Shown here one piece after another: positions 47,651-55,485 of a stretch of DNA of 64,000 nucleotides (position 1 is its first letter; each line of letters begins with the position of its first letter). This DNA comes from Sphingomonas colocasiae (lineage in GTDB: Bacteria; Pseudomonadota; Alphaproteobacteria; Sphingomonadales; Sphingomonadaceae). Location: contig NZ_JAINVV010000004.1 in the NCBI RefSeq assembly GCF_019880585.1, positions 806,001-870,000 of the forward strand, in the 5' to 3' direction. Both the position numbers and the translations under genes were made by a program. The notes under the pieces are model-generated. The model worked only from the letters and a program-made list of their open reading frames with translations. It was not told the origin of the DNA and did no database searches.

Positions 47651-50600
47651 TCATCGCTTGTTTTCGCTTTCGGGAGGCTGAACGGCCATTTGCCCGCGCG
47701 GCGGAGGGCTGTCGGCCTGGGGTGGAGCTGGCTGGGGTGAAGTGGGTTGGGGCGGGGCCGTTTGCGTGCGCGCCTTCTGCGCATCGAGCAGCGCCGGCAG
47801 ATTCTGCTCGATCAGCAGCGTGGGATCGTAAAGCGAGCGCGCGGAGAAAAGCAGTTGCCGGAACGGCGCGCGAATCGTGACGTTGAAGCGGATCGGCAGT
47901 GCCGCGATCTTGCGCGTGATGAAATTCTGCTTGGTGCCCTCGCCCTGGCCCAGTCCGGCAAATCGCACCTGGGTGACCATCTCGCCATCGAGGTCGCCGT
48001 TGAGGATGACCTCCAGCGAACGGTAACGGACCGCGCGCAACGCCTGGAAAGCGATATTGCCCCAATTGCCGAGATCCTCCTGCGTGAGCTGGCCGACATA
48101 GGCGAGCGATCCGCCGCCCTCGCGCACGGTCAGCCGCCCGTCGACGATCCGGCCGCCCTTTTCGTCGAAGACGATCGGCAATACGCCGTCGAAGATGCCG
48201 GTGGCGTTGATATTCTCGAAATCGAAGCCCTGGAGGAAAGCAGCGGCGTCCATGCCGCTGACCCGGAAGGTCAGGTAGCGGGGCTTGGCCGCGCCCAGAT
48301 CGAGAATGGTGGGATCCAGCGTCAGCCGCCCGCTCGCGAACGGCCATTCGCCACCCTCGATCGCGACCTGCTGGTTGGGAAGCAGATGGTAGCGGAGTAC
48401 GCCGTTGGTGACCGGCAGGCCGGGATTGACCTCGCCGATCGAGACCGACTGGCCCGGTGCCGTCACCAGGCCGAGCAGGTCGGTGAACCGGATTTCGCCG
48501 CTGAGATTGGAAACGGGGCCGAACGCGGCCGCGAGACTGGCGCCGCTTGTGCGGAAAACGCCGTCGCTCGTCACGCCATCCGGCGTCCAGCGGATTTCGC
48601 CGCGGCCGCTGACCAGCGCGTCGACATTCGCGACCACACCGAACGCCAGATGCGTCAGCGCATCGGGCTGGAGCGTCTTGCCGAAGCGGAGCTCCGGAAC
48701 GTCGAGAACGGCCTGTCCGGTTCCGGCCGACAGATCATGCGCGATCGTGACGGCGGTGACCGGCGTTCGCCCCGCGGGTTCGCGCAGCAATCCGCTCGCG
48801 GCGATTTTTCCGTCGATCAGGCTGAGGTTGAAATCATCCGAAATCAACGGGTTGAATCGTGGTGTTGAGGCAGTGTCCGCAACCCTCAGACGGCCGTCGA
48901 GCTTGAGCGCTCCGTCAGCGAACCGCCAGTTGCCAGCCGCTTCGGACACGATCAGCGGAACATTGCCGATCTGGCCGCCCAGCCGATCGAAGCGTCCGGC
49001 CATTCCCGAACCGCCGATGCGGCCTTCCAATATGCCGATATCCAGCCGCGTCGCCCGGTCCGGCGCGCCGAGCCGGATCGCGACATCCTGTGCGCCGAGC
49101 GTGCCGGCGCGGAGCGCCAGGCGCGCATCGGCGGCGGCGATCTCGATCGGGCTGTCGCCCAACCGGCCCGACAGCCTTGGCGCGGCGATGCGGGCGCCGC
49201 CGCTCATGCCGCCGCCGGCGCTGCGCGCGAACAGCGCCTGGCCTTCGATCGGGCACAGCGTCAGCCGTGTGGCGCCCAGGGTGAGCCCCGCCGCCTTGAG
49301 CGCGGTCAGGCCGAGCGGTGCGCAGCCGGGATTGAGCGCGAAGCCGCCACGGGCATCGATGTGACCCGCAAGCGGCAGGGTGAGCCCGGTGACGCGCCCG
49401 TCCGCCAGTGGACCGTCCAGCGTCACGCGCGTCGCGAACCGCGTTCCGCCGTGGGGGTCGGCGGTGAAATCGATCCTGTTCAACGCCAGCCGGGCGCCGC
49501 CCGAGGCGAAGGGAGCGATCGTCGCATTGCCGCGAATGGGAGCGCCGGCAGCGGGTTGGGCAAGGTCGATGACGGTTTGGGGAAAGCCGCCGCCCACGAG
49601 GTTCAGGCGGCCGTTGACCTGCGGGAGTCCGGCGGGCCAGCCGATCTTCACGCCCCCGGCCATGGTGAGCCGTGCGCCGCTCCGGCTGGCCGCGTCGAGC
49701 GCATTGAGTTGAAGCGAGCCCGTGTCTCCGAGCTGGGCAACCGTGAAGTCCCCGGAGAGCCGCATGCCCGCGCCGGCGCGTCCCGCCGCTTCGGCCAGCG
49801 CGGCGGCGAGGGGGGCGACGGGGGTGCCCTTGGCTGTCCCGCCCAGCGACGCCAGTCGCGCCAGCGTGGCGCGATCGAGCGCGGCATTGTCCACCGCCAC
49901 CTTGCCGCCCAGGCCGATCTGGAAACCACGCGGCGTATTGCCGATGCGATAGGCGCCGGTGAGCGTCAGGCCCTGTCCCGATCCGCCGGGAACCGCCAGC
50001 GCCTTCGCGGCAATCCGCAGATCGCCGCCGGTGCGCGCGCGGCCGCCATCGAAAGCGACCGTGCCGTTGACGCCGTCGAGCCGATTTGCGCCCAGCGTCG
50101 CGTGCGGCAGGTCGAGCTGCATCGCGCCTTTCCATCGATTCAAGGCTTCGTTGAGCACCGCATCGACCCGCGCTTGCGGCCTAGCCAGATCGAGCTTCGC
50201 ATCCGGACAGGCGAAACCGGCGGCACGCACGGGGCCGACGACATGTGGCGCCTTGTCGGTCACCGACAGGTCGAGCCAGGCGGTCGCGCCGCGCAACGGA
50301 CAGTTGCCGATCGTCAGTTCGGGGGCAACCGCCGCCAGCTTGCCGCGGAAGCCGCCCGTCAGATTGCCGCGTCCGTCGAGCTTGAGGCCAACCGGGCCGT
50401 TGGGCAGATCGAGTCGCATCCGCGCGTCGTTCAGGTCGAGATCGAGATCGGGCAGCGCGAAGGGCTTGCCTGAAGGGGCGGGCAGCAATCGGTCGATGCT
50501 GCCGAAAGAAACCGTCCCGTCGATCAGCCGTCCGCGCAACCGCACGCCGCCTGCACGAACGCCGGTCACGGTCGGGCCGCCGCCACGAATCGCGATCAAT

Positions 50601-50878
50601 ATCTCGGCCCAATCGGCGGTCAGGTCCGGATGGGCGGGATCGCCGATACTGATCTTTTCCAGCCGCTGCGTACGAAAGCCGATTTCCGCGATCTCGTAGC
50701 GCGCGGAAACGCCGCGCTGTTCCAGCGCATCGGCCACGAAACTGTCGGCGATGGGTTTGCGCTGCGTCCAGGCCAGGGCGATCGCAACGAGCAGAATCGC
50801 GCCGGTCGCGAGCGCGACGCGCCGCGCGCGCCGGCGTTTCGGCACCTCCGCTGCTGCGCGTTCTTCACTCTCGTTCAC
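47651..50878 (-). CDS. ydbH: YdbH-type AsmA-like intermembrane lipid transport protein
   Basis: 1075 residues. One N-terminal membrane helix (about 23-40, VALATGAILLVAIALAW), then a very long beta-rich repeat region of AsmA/TamB/YdbH type, in which hydrophobic grooves carry phospholipid across the periplasm. The C-terminal dicarboxylate-like domain (FDFENINATGIFDGVLPIVF, GQLTQEDLGNWGNIAFQALR) matches YdbH. The tail is Pro/Gln-rich. GTG 50878 is chosen for its AGGTGG. First gene of ydbH-ynbE-ydbL. Confidence 0.9.
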   Translation of the reverse strand: MNESEERAAAEVPKRRRARRVALATGAILLVAIALAWTQRKPIADSFVADALEQRGVSARYEIAEIGFRTQRLEKISIGDPAHPDLTADWAEILIAIRGGGPTVTGVRAGGVRLRGRLIDGTVSFGSIDRLLPAPSGKPFALPDLDLDLNDARMRLDLPNGPVGLKLDGRGNLTGGFRGKLAAVAPELTIGNCPLRGATAWLDLSVTDKAPHVVGPVRAAGFACPDAKLDLARPQARVDAVLNEALNRWKGAMQLDLPHATLGANRLDGVNGTVAFDGGRARTGGDLRIAAKALAVPGGSGQGLTLTGAYRIGNTPRGFQIGLGGKVAVDNAALDRATLARLASLGGTAKGTPVAPLAAALAEAAGRAGAGMRLSGDFTVAQLGDTGSLQLNALDAASRSGARLTMAGGVKIGWPAGLPQVNGRLNLVGGGFPQTVIDLAQPAAGAPIRGNATIAPFASGGARLALNRIDFTADPHGGTRFATRVTLDGPLADGRVTGLTLPLAGHIDARGGFALNPGCAPLGLTALKAAGLTLGATRLTLCPIEGQALFARSAGGGMSGGARIAAPRLSGRLGDSPIEIAAADARLALRAGTLGAQDVAIRLGAPDRATRLDIGILEGRIGGSGMAGRFDRLGGQIGNVPLIVSEAAGNWRFADGALKLDGRLRVADTASTPRFNPLISDDFNLSLIDGKIAASGLLREPAGRTPVTAVTIAHDLSAGTGQAVLDVPELRFGKTLQPDALTHLAFGVVANVDALVSGRGEIRWTPDGVTSDGVFRTSGASLAAAFGPVSNLSGEIRFTDLLGLVTAPGQSVSIGEVNPGLPVTNGVLRYHLLPNQQVAIEGGEWPFASGRLTLDPTILDLGAAKPRYLTFRVSGMDAAAFLQGFDFENINATGIFDGVLPIVFDEKGGRIVDGRLTVREGGGSLAYVGQLTQEDLGNWGNIAFQALRAVRYRSLEVILNGDLDGEMVTQVRFAGLGQGEGTKQNFITRKIAALPIRFNVTIRAPFRQLLFSARSLYDPTLLIEQNLPALLDAQKARTQTAPPQPTSPQPAPPQADSPPPRGQMAVQPPESENKR

Positions 50879-50984
50879 CCGGCCACCTGCCCCGTCGACA
50901 TCGTCACAACGCGCCACCGCCAGAATAGGCCGCAATCGTGATCGCGCAATTGTGGCAACGCATATCGTGGGATAGCGTGCCCCG

Positions 50985-51674
50985 ATGAACGAAGGCGGAA
51001 GCGATCATGGCGGCACGGGGCATCGCGCGCGGCTGCGCAAGCGGTTGCTGCAAGGGGGCGGGGAAGCGCTGCTCGACCACGAGATCGTGGAATATCTGCT
51101 GACGACCGCGATTCCCCGCCGCGACACCAAGCCGCTCGCCAAGCGGCTGTTGAAGGAATTCGGCGGCATGGGCGGGCTTTTCGCCGCCGATGCCGAGGCG
51201 CTCGCGCGCATCGATGGTGTCGGCGAAGGCGCCGTCGCCGCGATCAAGATCGTCCAGGCGACGGCGGTTCGTCTGCTCCGCGCCGAGATCGTCGATCGGC
51301 CGGTGCTGGGAAGCTGGCAGGCGCTGCTCGACTATCTGCGCGCGGACATGGCGCACGCGATGATCGAGCGGGTCCGCGTGCTCCACCTCAACAGCCGCAA
51401 CCTTCTGATCCGCGACGAACTGATGAGCGAGGGATCGATCAACGAAGCGGCGGTCCATGTTCGCGAAGTGATCCGCCGCGCGATCGATCTCGGCTCCGCC
51501 GCGATCATCCTGGTGCACAATCATCCGAGCGGCGATCCGTCGCCCAGCCGGCAGGATATCGCGCTGACGCGCGAGATCGTCGAGGCAGGGCGCGGCCTCG
51601 GCATCGCCGTGCATGATCATGTGATTGTCGGCACGCAGGGCCATGCCAGCCTGCGCGCGCTGGGCCTGATGTGA
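50985..51674 (+). CDS. radC: RadC family DNA repair protein (JAB domain)
   Basis: 229 residues. N-terminal HhH (about 45-90, LLKEFGGMGGLFAADAEALA, IDGVGEGAVAAI) and a JAB/MPN domain with the JAMM motif in AAIILVHNHPSGDPSPSRQD. Despite the name, its role in repair is doubtful; JAB domains are metal peptidase or nuclease-like. ATG 50985 is divergent from ydbH. It overlaps the next gene by 4 nt. Confidence 0.94.
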   Translation: MNEGGSDHGGTGHRARLRKRLLQGGGEALLDHEIVEYLLTTAIPRRDTKPLAKRLLKEFGGMGGLFAADAEALARIDGVGEGAVAAIKIVQATAVRLLRAEIVDRPVLGSWQALLDYLRADMAHAMIERVRVLHLNSRNLLIRDELMSEGSINEAAVHVREVIRRAIDLGSAAIILVHNHPSGDPSPSRQDIALTREIVEAGRGLGIAVHDHVIVGTQGHASLRALGLM

Positions 51675-52264
51675 GGCGTCGCGATCTCCTCGCCGGGCTG
51701 GGGGCGATCTTCGCGCTTCCCGCGAACGCCCAGTCGCCGGAGCGGACGGCGGCGCGGCTGATTGGCGCTGCACGGCGGCAGGTTGGCGTTACGCTCCATT
51801 ATGATCCTGCCTATACGACGCTGCCATTTCCCAATGGTGACGTGCCCAGGGCGAAGGGCGTGTGCACCGATGTGATCGTTCGCGCCTATCGCGATGCCTT
51901 CGCGCTCGATCTTCAATCTCTGGTCAATGCCGACTTGCGGGCGGCCTTTGCTGCCTATCCGAAACTATGGGGGCTGCGCGGGCCGGATCGCAGCATCGAT
52001 CATCGCCGCGTGCCGAATTTGCGGACCTGGCTGGCGCGCAAGGGCGCGGCGCTTCCGATCCCGCGTGATTCGGCCGGTTGGCGGCCGGGTGACATCTTCA
52101 CCAGCCTGATCGATGGGCGGCTGCCGCATATCGGCCTGGTTTCTGATCGGCGTGGCGCGAACGGTTGGCTCGTCATCCACAATATCGGTGCGGGTGCGCG
52201 CGAGGAAGACGCGCTCGGCGATCACAGGATCACCGGCCGATATCGTTGGGGGCTGGTTGCCTGA
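51671..52264 (+). CDS. DUF1287 protein, probable Tat substrate
   Basis: 197 residues. The start is GTG 51671, overlapping radC as GTGA. The N-terminus MRRRDLLAGLGAIFALPANA is a twin-arginine-like signal. The mature domain (RQVGVTLHYDPAYTTLPFPN, GVCTDVIVRAYRDAF, HIGLVSDRRGANGWLVIHNI) is DUF1287, an NlpC/P60-related fold with a Cys (GVCTD) and His (PHIGL) that may be catalytic. Probably a periplasmic peptidase or amidase of unknown target. Confidence 0.9.
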   Translation: MRRRDLLAGLGAIFALPANAQSPERTAARLIGAARRQVGVTLHYDPAYTTLPFPNGDVPRAKGVCTDVIVRAYRDAFALDLQSLVNADLRAAFAAYPKLWGLRGPDRSIDHRRVPNLRTWLARKGAALPIPRDSAGWRPGDIFTSLIDGRLPHIGLVSDRRGANGWLVIHNIGAGAREEDALGDHRITGRYRWGLVA

Positions 52265-52271
52265 AACGGAA

Positions 52272-52303
52272 ACGGGCGGTTCCCGTCGCCGGAAACCGCC
52301 CGT
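52272..52303 (-). terminator. Terminator after the first EF-hand gene
   Basis: ACGGGCGGTT and AACCGCCCGT form a 10-bp stem, extended by CC/GG, followed on the minus strand by TTTCCGTTTC. It lies between the convergent DUF1287 and EF-hand genes, so it may work in both directions, though the T-rich side serves the minus strand. Confidence 0.7.
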
Positions 52304-52320
52304 CGGCCTGGGGTGACCGA

Positions 52321-52758
52321 TCAGCCCTGGAGGAAGGTCGTCAACTCGCCCTTGCTGACCGACTTGCTCTTGTCGGTATCCGCCTGGGCGAAGGCGGCCT
52401 CGGTCCATGCCGAATTGTCGGTGCTTGCCGCAGCCGCGTTGGGCTGGGCGGCGCGCAGCTTGGTCATCCAGGCTGCGAATTCTTCCTTGCTCAATTCGCC
52501 GTTCTTGTCGGCGTCGAAGGCCGGGAAGTCGTTATCGACCACCGCCGCCACCGTGTTTGCGCTGTTGGCGGGAGCCGCCTGTGCCGGGCTCGCTGTCGTG
52601 GTCGTGCTCGGCGTAGCGGCCTCAGGCGCTGTCTGCGCCTCCGCGGGTGGCTGAGCGGCCGTGCTTTCGGTCGCCGGCTCCTGAGGCGGCTGGGTTTCCT
52701 GAGCCAAGGCGGGCGCGGCGAGCGCAAAGGCGCTGACGAACATAAGGGTGCGTATCAT
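52321..52758 (-). CDS. Exported EF-hand protein (first of two)
   Basis: 145 residues with a signal peptide (MIRTLMFVSAFALAAPALAQ). A long Ala/Pro/Thr/Gln-rich linker follows. Two EF-hands: DADKNGELSKEEF and DTDKSKSVSKGEL, each with the D-x-D-x-N/S-x-x-x-x-x-x-E/(G) loop. Likely a periplasmic calcium-binding protein. It is paralogous to the next minus-strand gene and lies 157 nt downstream of it. Confidence 0.88.
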   Translation of the reverse strand: MIRTLMFVSAFALAAPALAQETQPPQEPATESTAAQPPAEAQTAPEAATPSTTTTASPAQAAPANSANTVAAVVDNDFPAFDADKNGELSKEEFAAWMTKLRAAQPNAAAASTDNSAWTEAAFAQADTDKSKSVSKGELTTFLQG

Positions 52759-52915
52759 TGCATTCTCCTGGATTCTCTTTTTTCGCGGCGGAGCGATCAA
52801 GGGAAATCGCGGTTTTTCCGCCACTTGATCTACAACTCACGGTAAGGATACAGGTTTCCGGCGCGGCAACGCTTCGTCGTCCGGGTAAACCGACTCGGGG
52901 GCGATCCGTTCGGAT

Positions 52916-53266
52916 TCAGCGGCCTGCGGAGGCGGGGCGGCGCACTTTCTTCTGCAGGAATGCGGTGAGTTCTTCGGGCGTCACCTTGGCGTCGACATTG
53001 GCGTCGGCCTGCAGGAACGCGCCATCGGCCCATGCCTTCAGCTTGGCGGGATCCTCGGTCTTGCCTGCACGGGCGCGCAGGGCGATCAGCCAGGTCGCGA
53101 ATTCGGCTTCGGTCAGATGGCCTTTGCCGCCCTGGTCATATTTCGGCCACTCGGCGGCGACCGCCGCGCCGATCTGCGCCGCGGCGCTGGTGTCCGCCGC
53201 GCCGGACTGCGCAAGCGCCGGTACCGCGACCAACATGCCGGCAAGGGCGATGAGAGGACGGATCAT
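52916..53266 (-). CDS. Exported EF-hand protein (second of two)
   Basis: 116 residues with a signal peptide (MIRPLIALAGMLVAVPALAQ). Two EF-hand-like parts: KYDQGGKGHLTEAEF (degenerate, Gly for two ligands) and DANVDAKVTPEEL. Same layout as its paralogue but without the linker. The better second loop suggests one functional Ca site. Start at ATG 53266. Confidence 0.85.
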   Translation of the reverse strand: MIRPLIALAGMLVAVPALAQSGAADTSAAAQIGAAVAAEWPKYDQGGKGHLTEAEFATWLIALRARAGKTEDPAKLKAWADGAFLQADANVDAKVTPEELTAFLQKKVRRPASAGR

Positions 53267-53458
53267 GAAGCTGCTCCAACTGGTCCCAAGGCGCGGCGCG
53301 CGGACCGGGGATATCCGCGCGCCGCCCATATGGACTGCCGCGCACCGATCGAAAAGGCCAGCGCTCGGCTCGATTGATGCCGCGTCCGGCCCCTGCTATC
53401 GCCCGCCCCGTCCACAACCGTGCCCCAAATGCGATGGGGCGAAATTCGAAGGTCAGCC

Positions 53459-54760
53459 ATGGTCCCCCGTTATGCCCGCCCCGCGATGACCGCGATCTGG
53501 GAACCCGAATCGAAATTCCGCATCTGGTTCGAGATCGAGGCGCATGCCACCGACGCGCTGGCCGAACTCGGCGTCGTGCCGAAGGCGGCGGCCGAGGCGA
53601 TCTGGGAGCGCGGCGCGTTCGAGGTCGATCGCATCGATGCGATCGAGGCCGAAGTGAAGCACGACGTGATCGCGTTCCTCACCAACGTCGCCGAGCATGT
53701 CGGCGACGAAGCGCGCTTCATGCATCAGGGCATGACCAGTTCCGACGTGCTCGACACCTGCCTGGCCGTCCAGCTCGCGCGCGCATCCGATATATTGCTC
53801 GAGGATCTCGACAAGCTGCTCGAGGTGCTCAAGCGCCGCGCGATCGAGCACAAGCTGACCCCGACGATCGGCCGCAGCCACGGCATCCATGCCGAGCCCG
53901 TCACCTTCGGACTCAAGCTCGCCCAGGCCTATGCCGAGTTCGCGCGCAATCGCGACCGGCTCGTCGCCGCGCGCGCCGATGTCGCCACCTGCGCGATCTC
54001 CGGCGCGGTCGGGACCTTCGCCAATATCGATCCGCGCGTCGAAGCGCATGTGGCGGAGAAGATGGGGCTGACCGTCGAACCCGTTTCGACCCAGGTGATC
54101 CCGCGCGACCGCCATGCGATGTATTTCGCGACGCTCGGCGTCATCGCCAGCTCGATCGAACGCCTCGCCACCGAAATCCGCCACCTGCAGCGCACCGAAG
54201 TGCTCGAGGCGGAGGAGTATTTCTCGCCCGGCCAGAAGGGCAGCTCCGCCATGCCGCACAAGCGCAATCCGGTGCTGACCGAGAATCTGACGGGCCTGGC
54301 GCGGATGGTGCGCGGCTATGTCACACCCGCGCTGGAGAATGTCGCGCTGTGGCACGAACGCGATATCAGCCACAGCTCGGTCGAGCGCTATGTCGGTCCC
54401 GACGCGACGATCACGCTCGATTTCGCGCTCGCGCGGCTCACCGGCGTGATGGACAAGCTGGTGATCTATCCCGAGCGCATGCAGAAGAATCTCGACCGGA
54501 TGGGCGGCCTCGTCCACTCCCAGCGCGTGCTGCTCGCGCTCACCCAGGCCGGCGTCAGCCGCGAGGATGCCTATCGCCTCGTCCAGCGCAACGCGATGAA
54601 GGTGTGGGAATCGGACGGTCAGCTTTCGCTGCTCGAATTGCTCAAGGCCGATCCCGAAGTGAGCGCCGCGCTGTCGGCGGAGGAGATCGAGGCGCGCTTC
54701 GATCTCGATTATCACTTCAAGCATGTCGATACGATCTTCGCACGGGTGTTCGGGGCGTAA
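53459..54760 (+). CDS. purB: Adenylosuccinate lyase
   Basis: 433 residues. Fumarase-superfamily lyase acting twice in purine synthesis (SAICAR to AICAR, adenylosuccinate to AMP). The signature loop is SSAMPHKRNP. Marks: WEPESKFRIWFEIEAHATDA, HQGMTSSDVLDTCLAVQLAR, IGRSHGIHAEPVTFGLKLAQ. ATG 53459 (MVPRYARPAM) is the family start. Monocistronic here, far from purC and purSQ. Confidence 0.98.
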   Translation: MVPRYARPAMTAIWEPESKFRIWFEIEAHATDALAELGVVPKAAAEAIWERGAFEVDRIDAIEAEVKHDVIAFLTNVAEHVGDEARFMHQGMTSSDVLDTCLAVQLARASDILLEDLDKLLEVLKRRAIEHKLTPTIGRSHGIHAEPVTFGLKLAQAYAEFARNRDRLVAARADVATCAISGAVGTFANIDPRVEAHVAEKMGLTVEPVSTQVIPRDRHAMYFATLGVIASSIERLATEIRHLQRTEVLEAEEYFSPGQKGSSAMPHKRNPVLTENLTGLARMVRGYVTPALENVALWHERDISHSSVERYVGPDATITLDFALARLTGVMDKLVIYPERMQKNLDRMGGLVHSQRVLLALTQAGVSREDAYRLVQRNAMKVWESDGQLSLLELLKADPEVSAALSAEEIEARFDLDYHFKHVDTIFARVFGA

Positions 54761-54797
54761 CCTCTTCGTTGCCGGGCTCACGCAAACGCCTTACCCT

Positions 54798-54884
54798 TGT
54801 CATCCCCGCGAAAGCGGGGATCCAGCTATTCCGTGAAGCATCCGGAAAAGAAGAAGCGGGATCCCCGCCTTCGCAGGGATGACA
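54798..54884. repeat. 26-bp inverted repeat after purB
   Basis: Left arm 54798-54823 (TGTCATCCCCGCGAAAGCGG and on) and right arm 54859-54884 pair with two mismatches around a 35-nt spacer. It belongs to the same repeat type as 40161-40231 (GTCAT-CC, GCGAAAGC core, GATC end). It lies in the 254-nt gap between purB and the iorA-like gene. Confidence 0.85.
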
Positions 54885-55014
54885 TCGAGAAGCGGCCTGC
54901 GCGGCACGCACCATACCGCCATTGTCGTTCGTCGAATAATATCGCCCGCCCGCCCGCGCCGGATTTGCACCGCGCGGGCGGGCGCGATAGCCTTTGCGAA
55001 AGGGGACTTCGGCG

Positions 55015-55485
55015 ATGGCGATCAGGCTTACGGTCAACGGCAAACAGCAGAGCTATGGCGGCGATCCCGATATGCCGTTGCTCTGGTTCCTGCGCGACGA
55101 GCTGGACCTGATCGGCACCAAGTTCGGCTGCGGCATCGCAAGTTGCGGCGCCTGCACCGTGCACGTCGCGGGTGAAGCGCGGCGGTCCTGTTCCACGCCG
55201 ATGTCGGAGCTTGATGGTGCGAAGGTGACCACCATCGAGGGCATGGCCAAGGGCGATAGGCTCCATCCGGTCCAGCAGGCCTGGATCGACGAGGATGTCG
55301 CACAATGCGGCTATTGCCAGACCGGCCAGATCATGGCGGTCGCCGACCTGCTTGCGCGCAATCCGAATCCCAGCGACGACGAGATCGACCAGAGCCTGAA
55401 CAATCTCTGCCGTTGCGGCAGCTATGCGCGGTTGCGCAAGGGCGTCCATCGCGCCGCGGCGCTGATGAAGGGAGCCAAGGCATGA
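55015..55485 (+). CDS. iorA: [2Fe-2S] subunit of a molybdenum hydroxylase (IorA-like)
   Basis: 156 residues with two [2Fe-2S] clusters: plant-ferredoxin-type C39, C44, C47, C59 ([21 protein letters not shown]) and the second C98, C101, C132, C134 ([16 protein letters not shown]). Small subunit of xanthine-dehydrogenase-family enzymes lacking an FAD subunit, the isoquinoline 1-oxidoreductase type, which pass electrons to a cytochrome. ATG 55015. Overlaps the large subunit by 4 nt. Confidence 0.93.
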   Translation: MAIRLTVNGKQQSYGGDPDMPLLWFLRDELDLIGTKFGCGIASCGACTVHVAGEARRSCSTPMSELDGAKVTTIEGMAKGDRLHPVQQAWIDEDVAQCGYCQTGQIMAVADLLARNPNPSDDEIDQSLNNLCRCGSYARLRKGVHRAAALMKGAKA

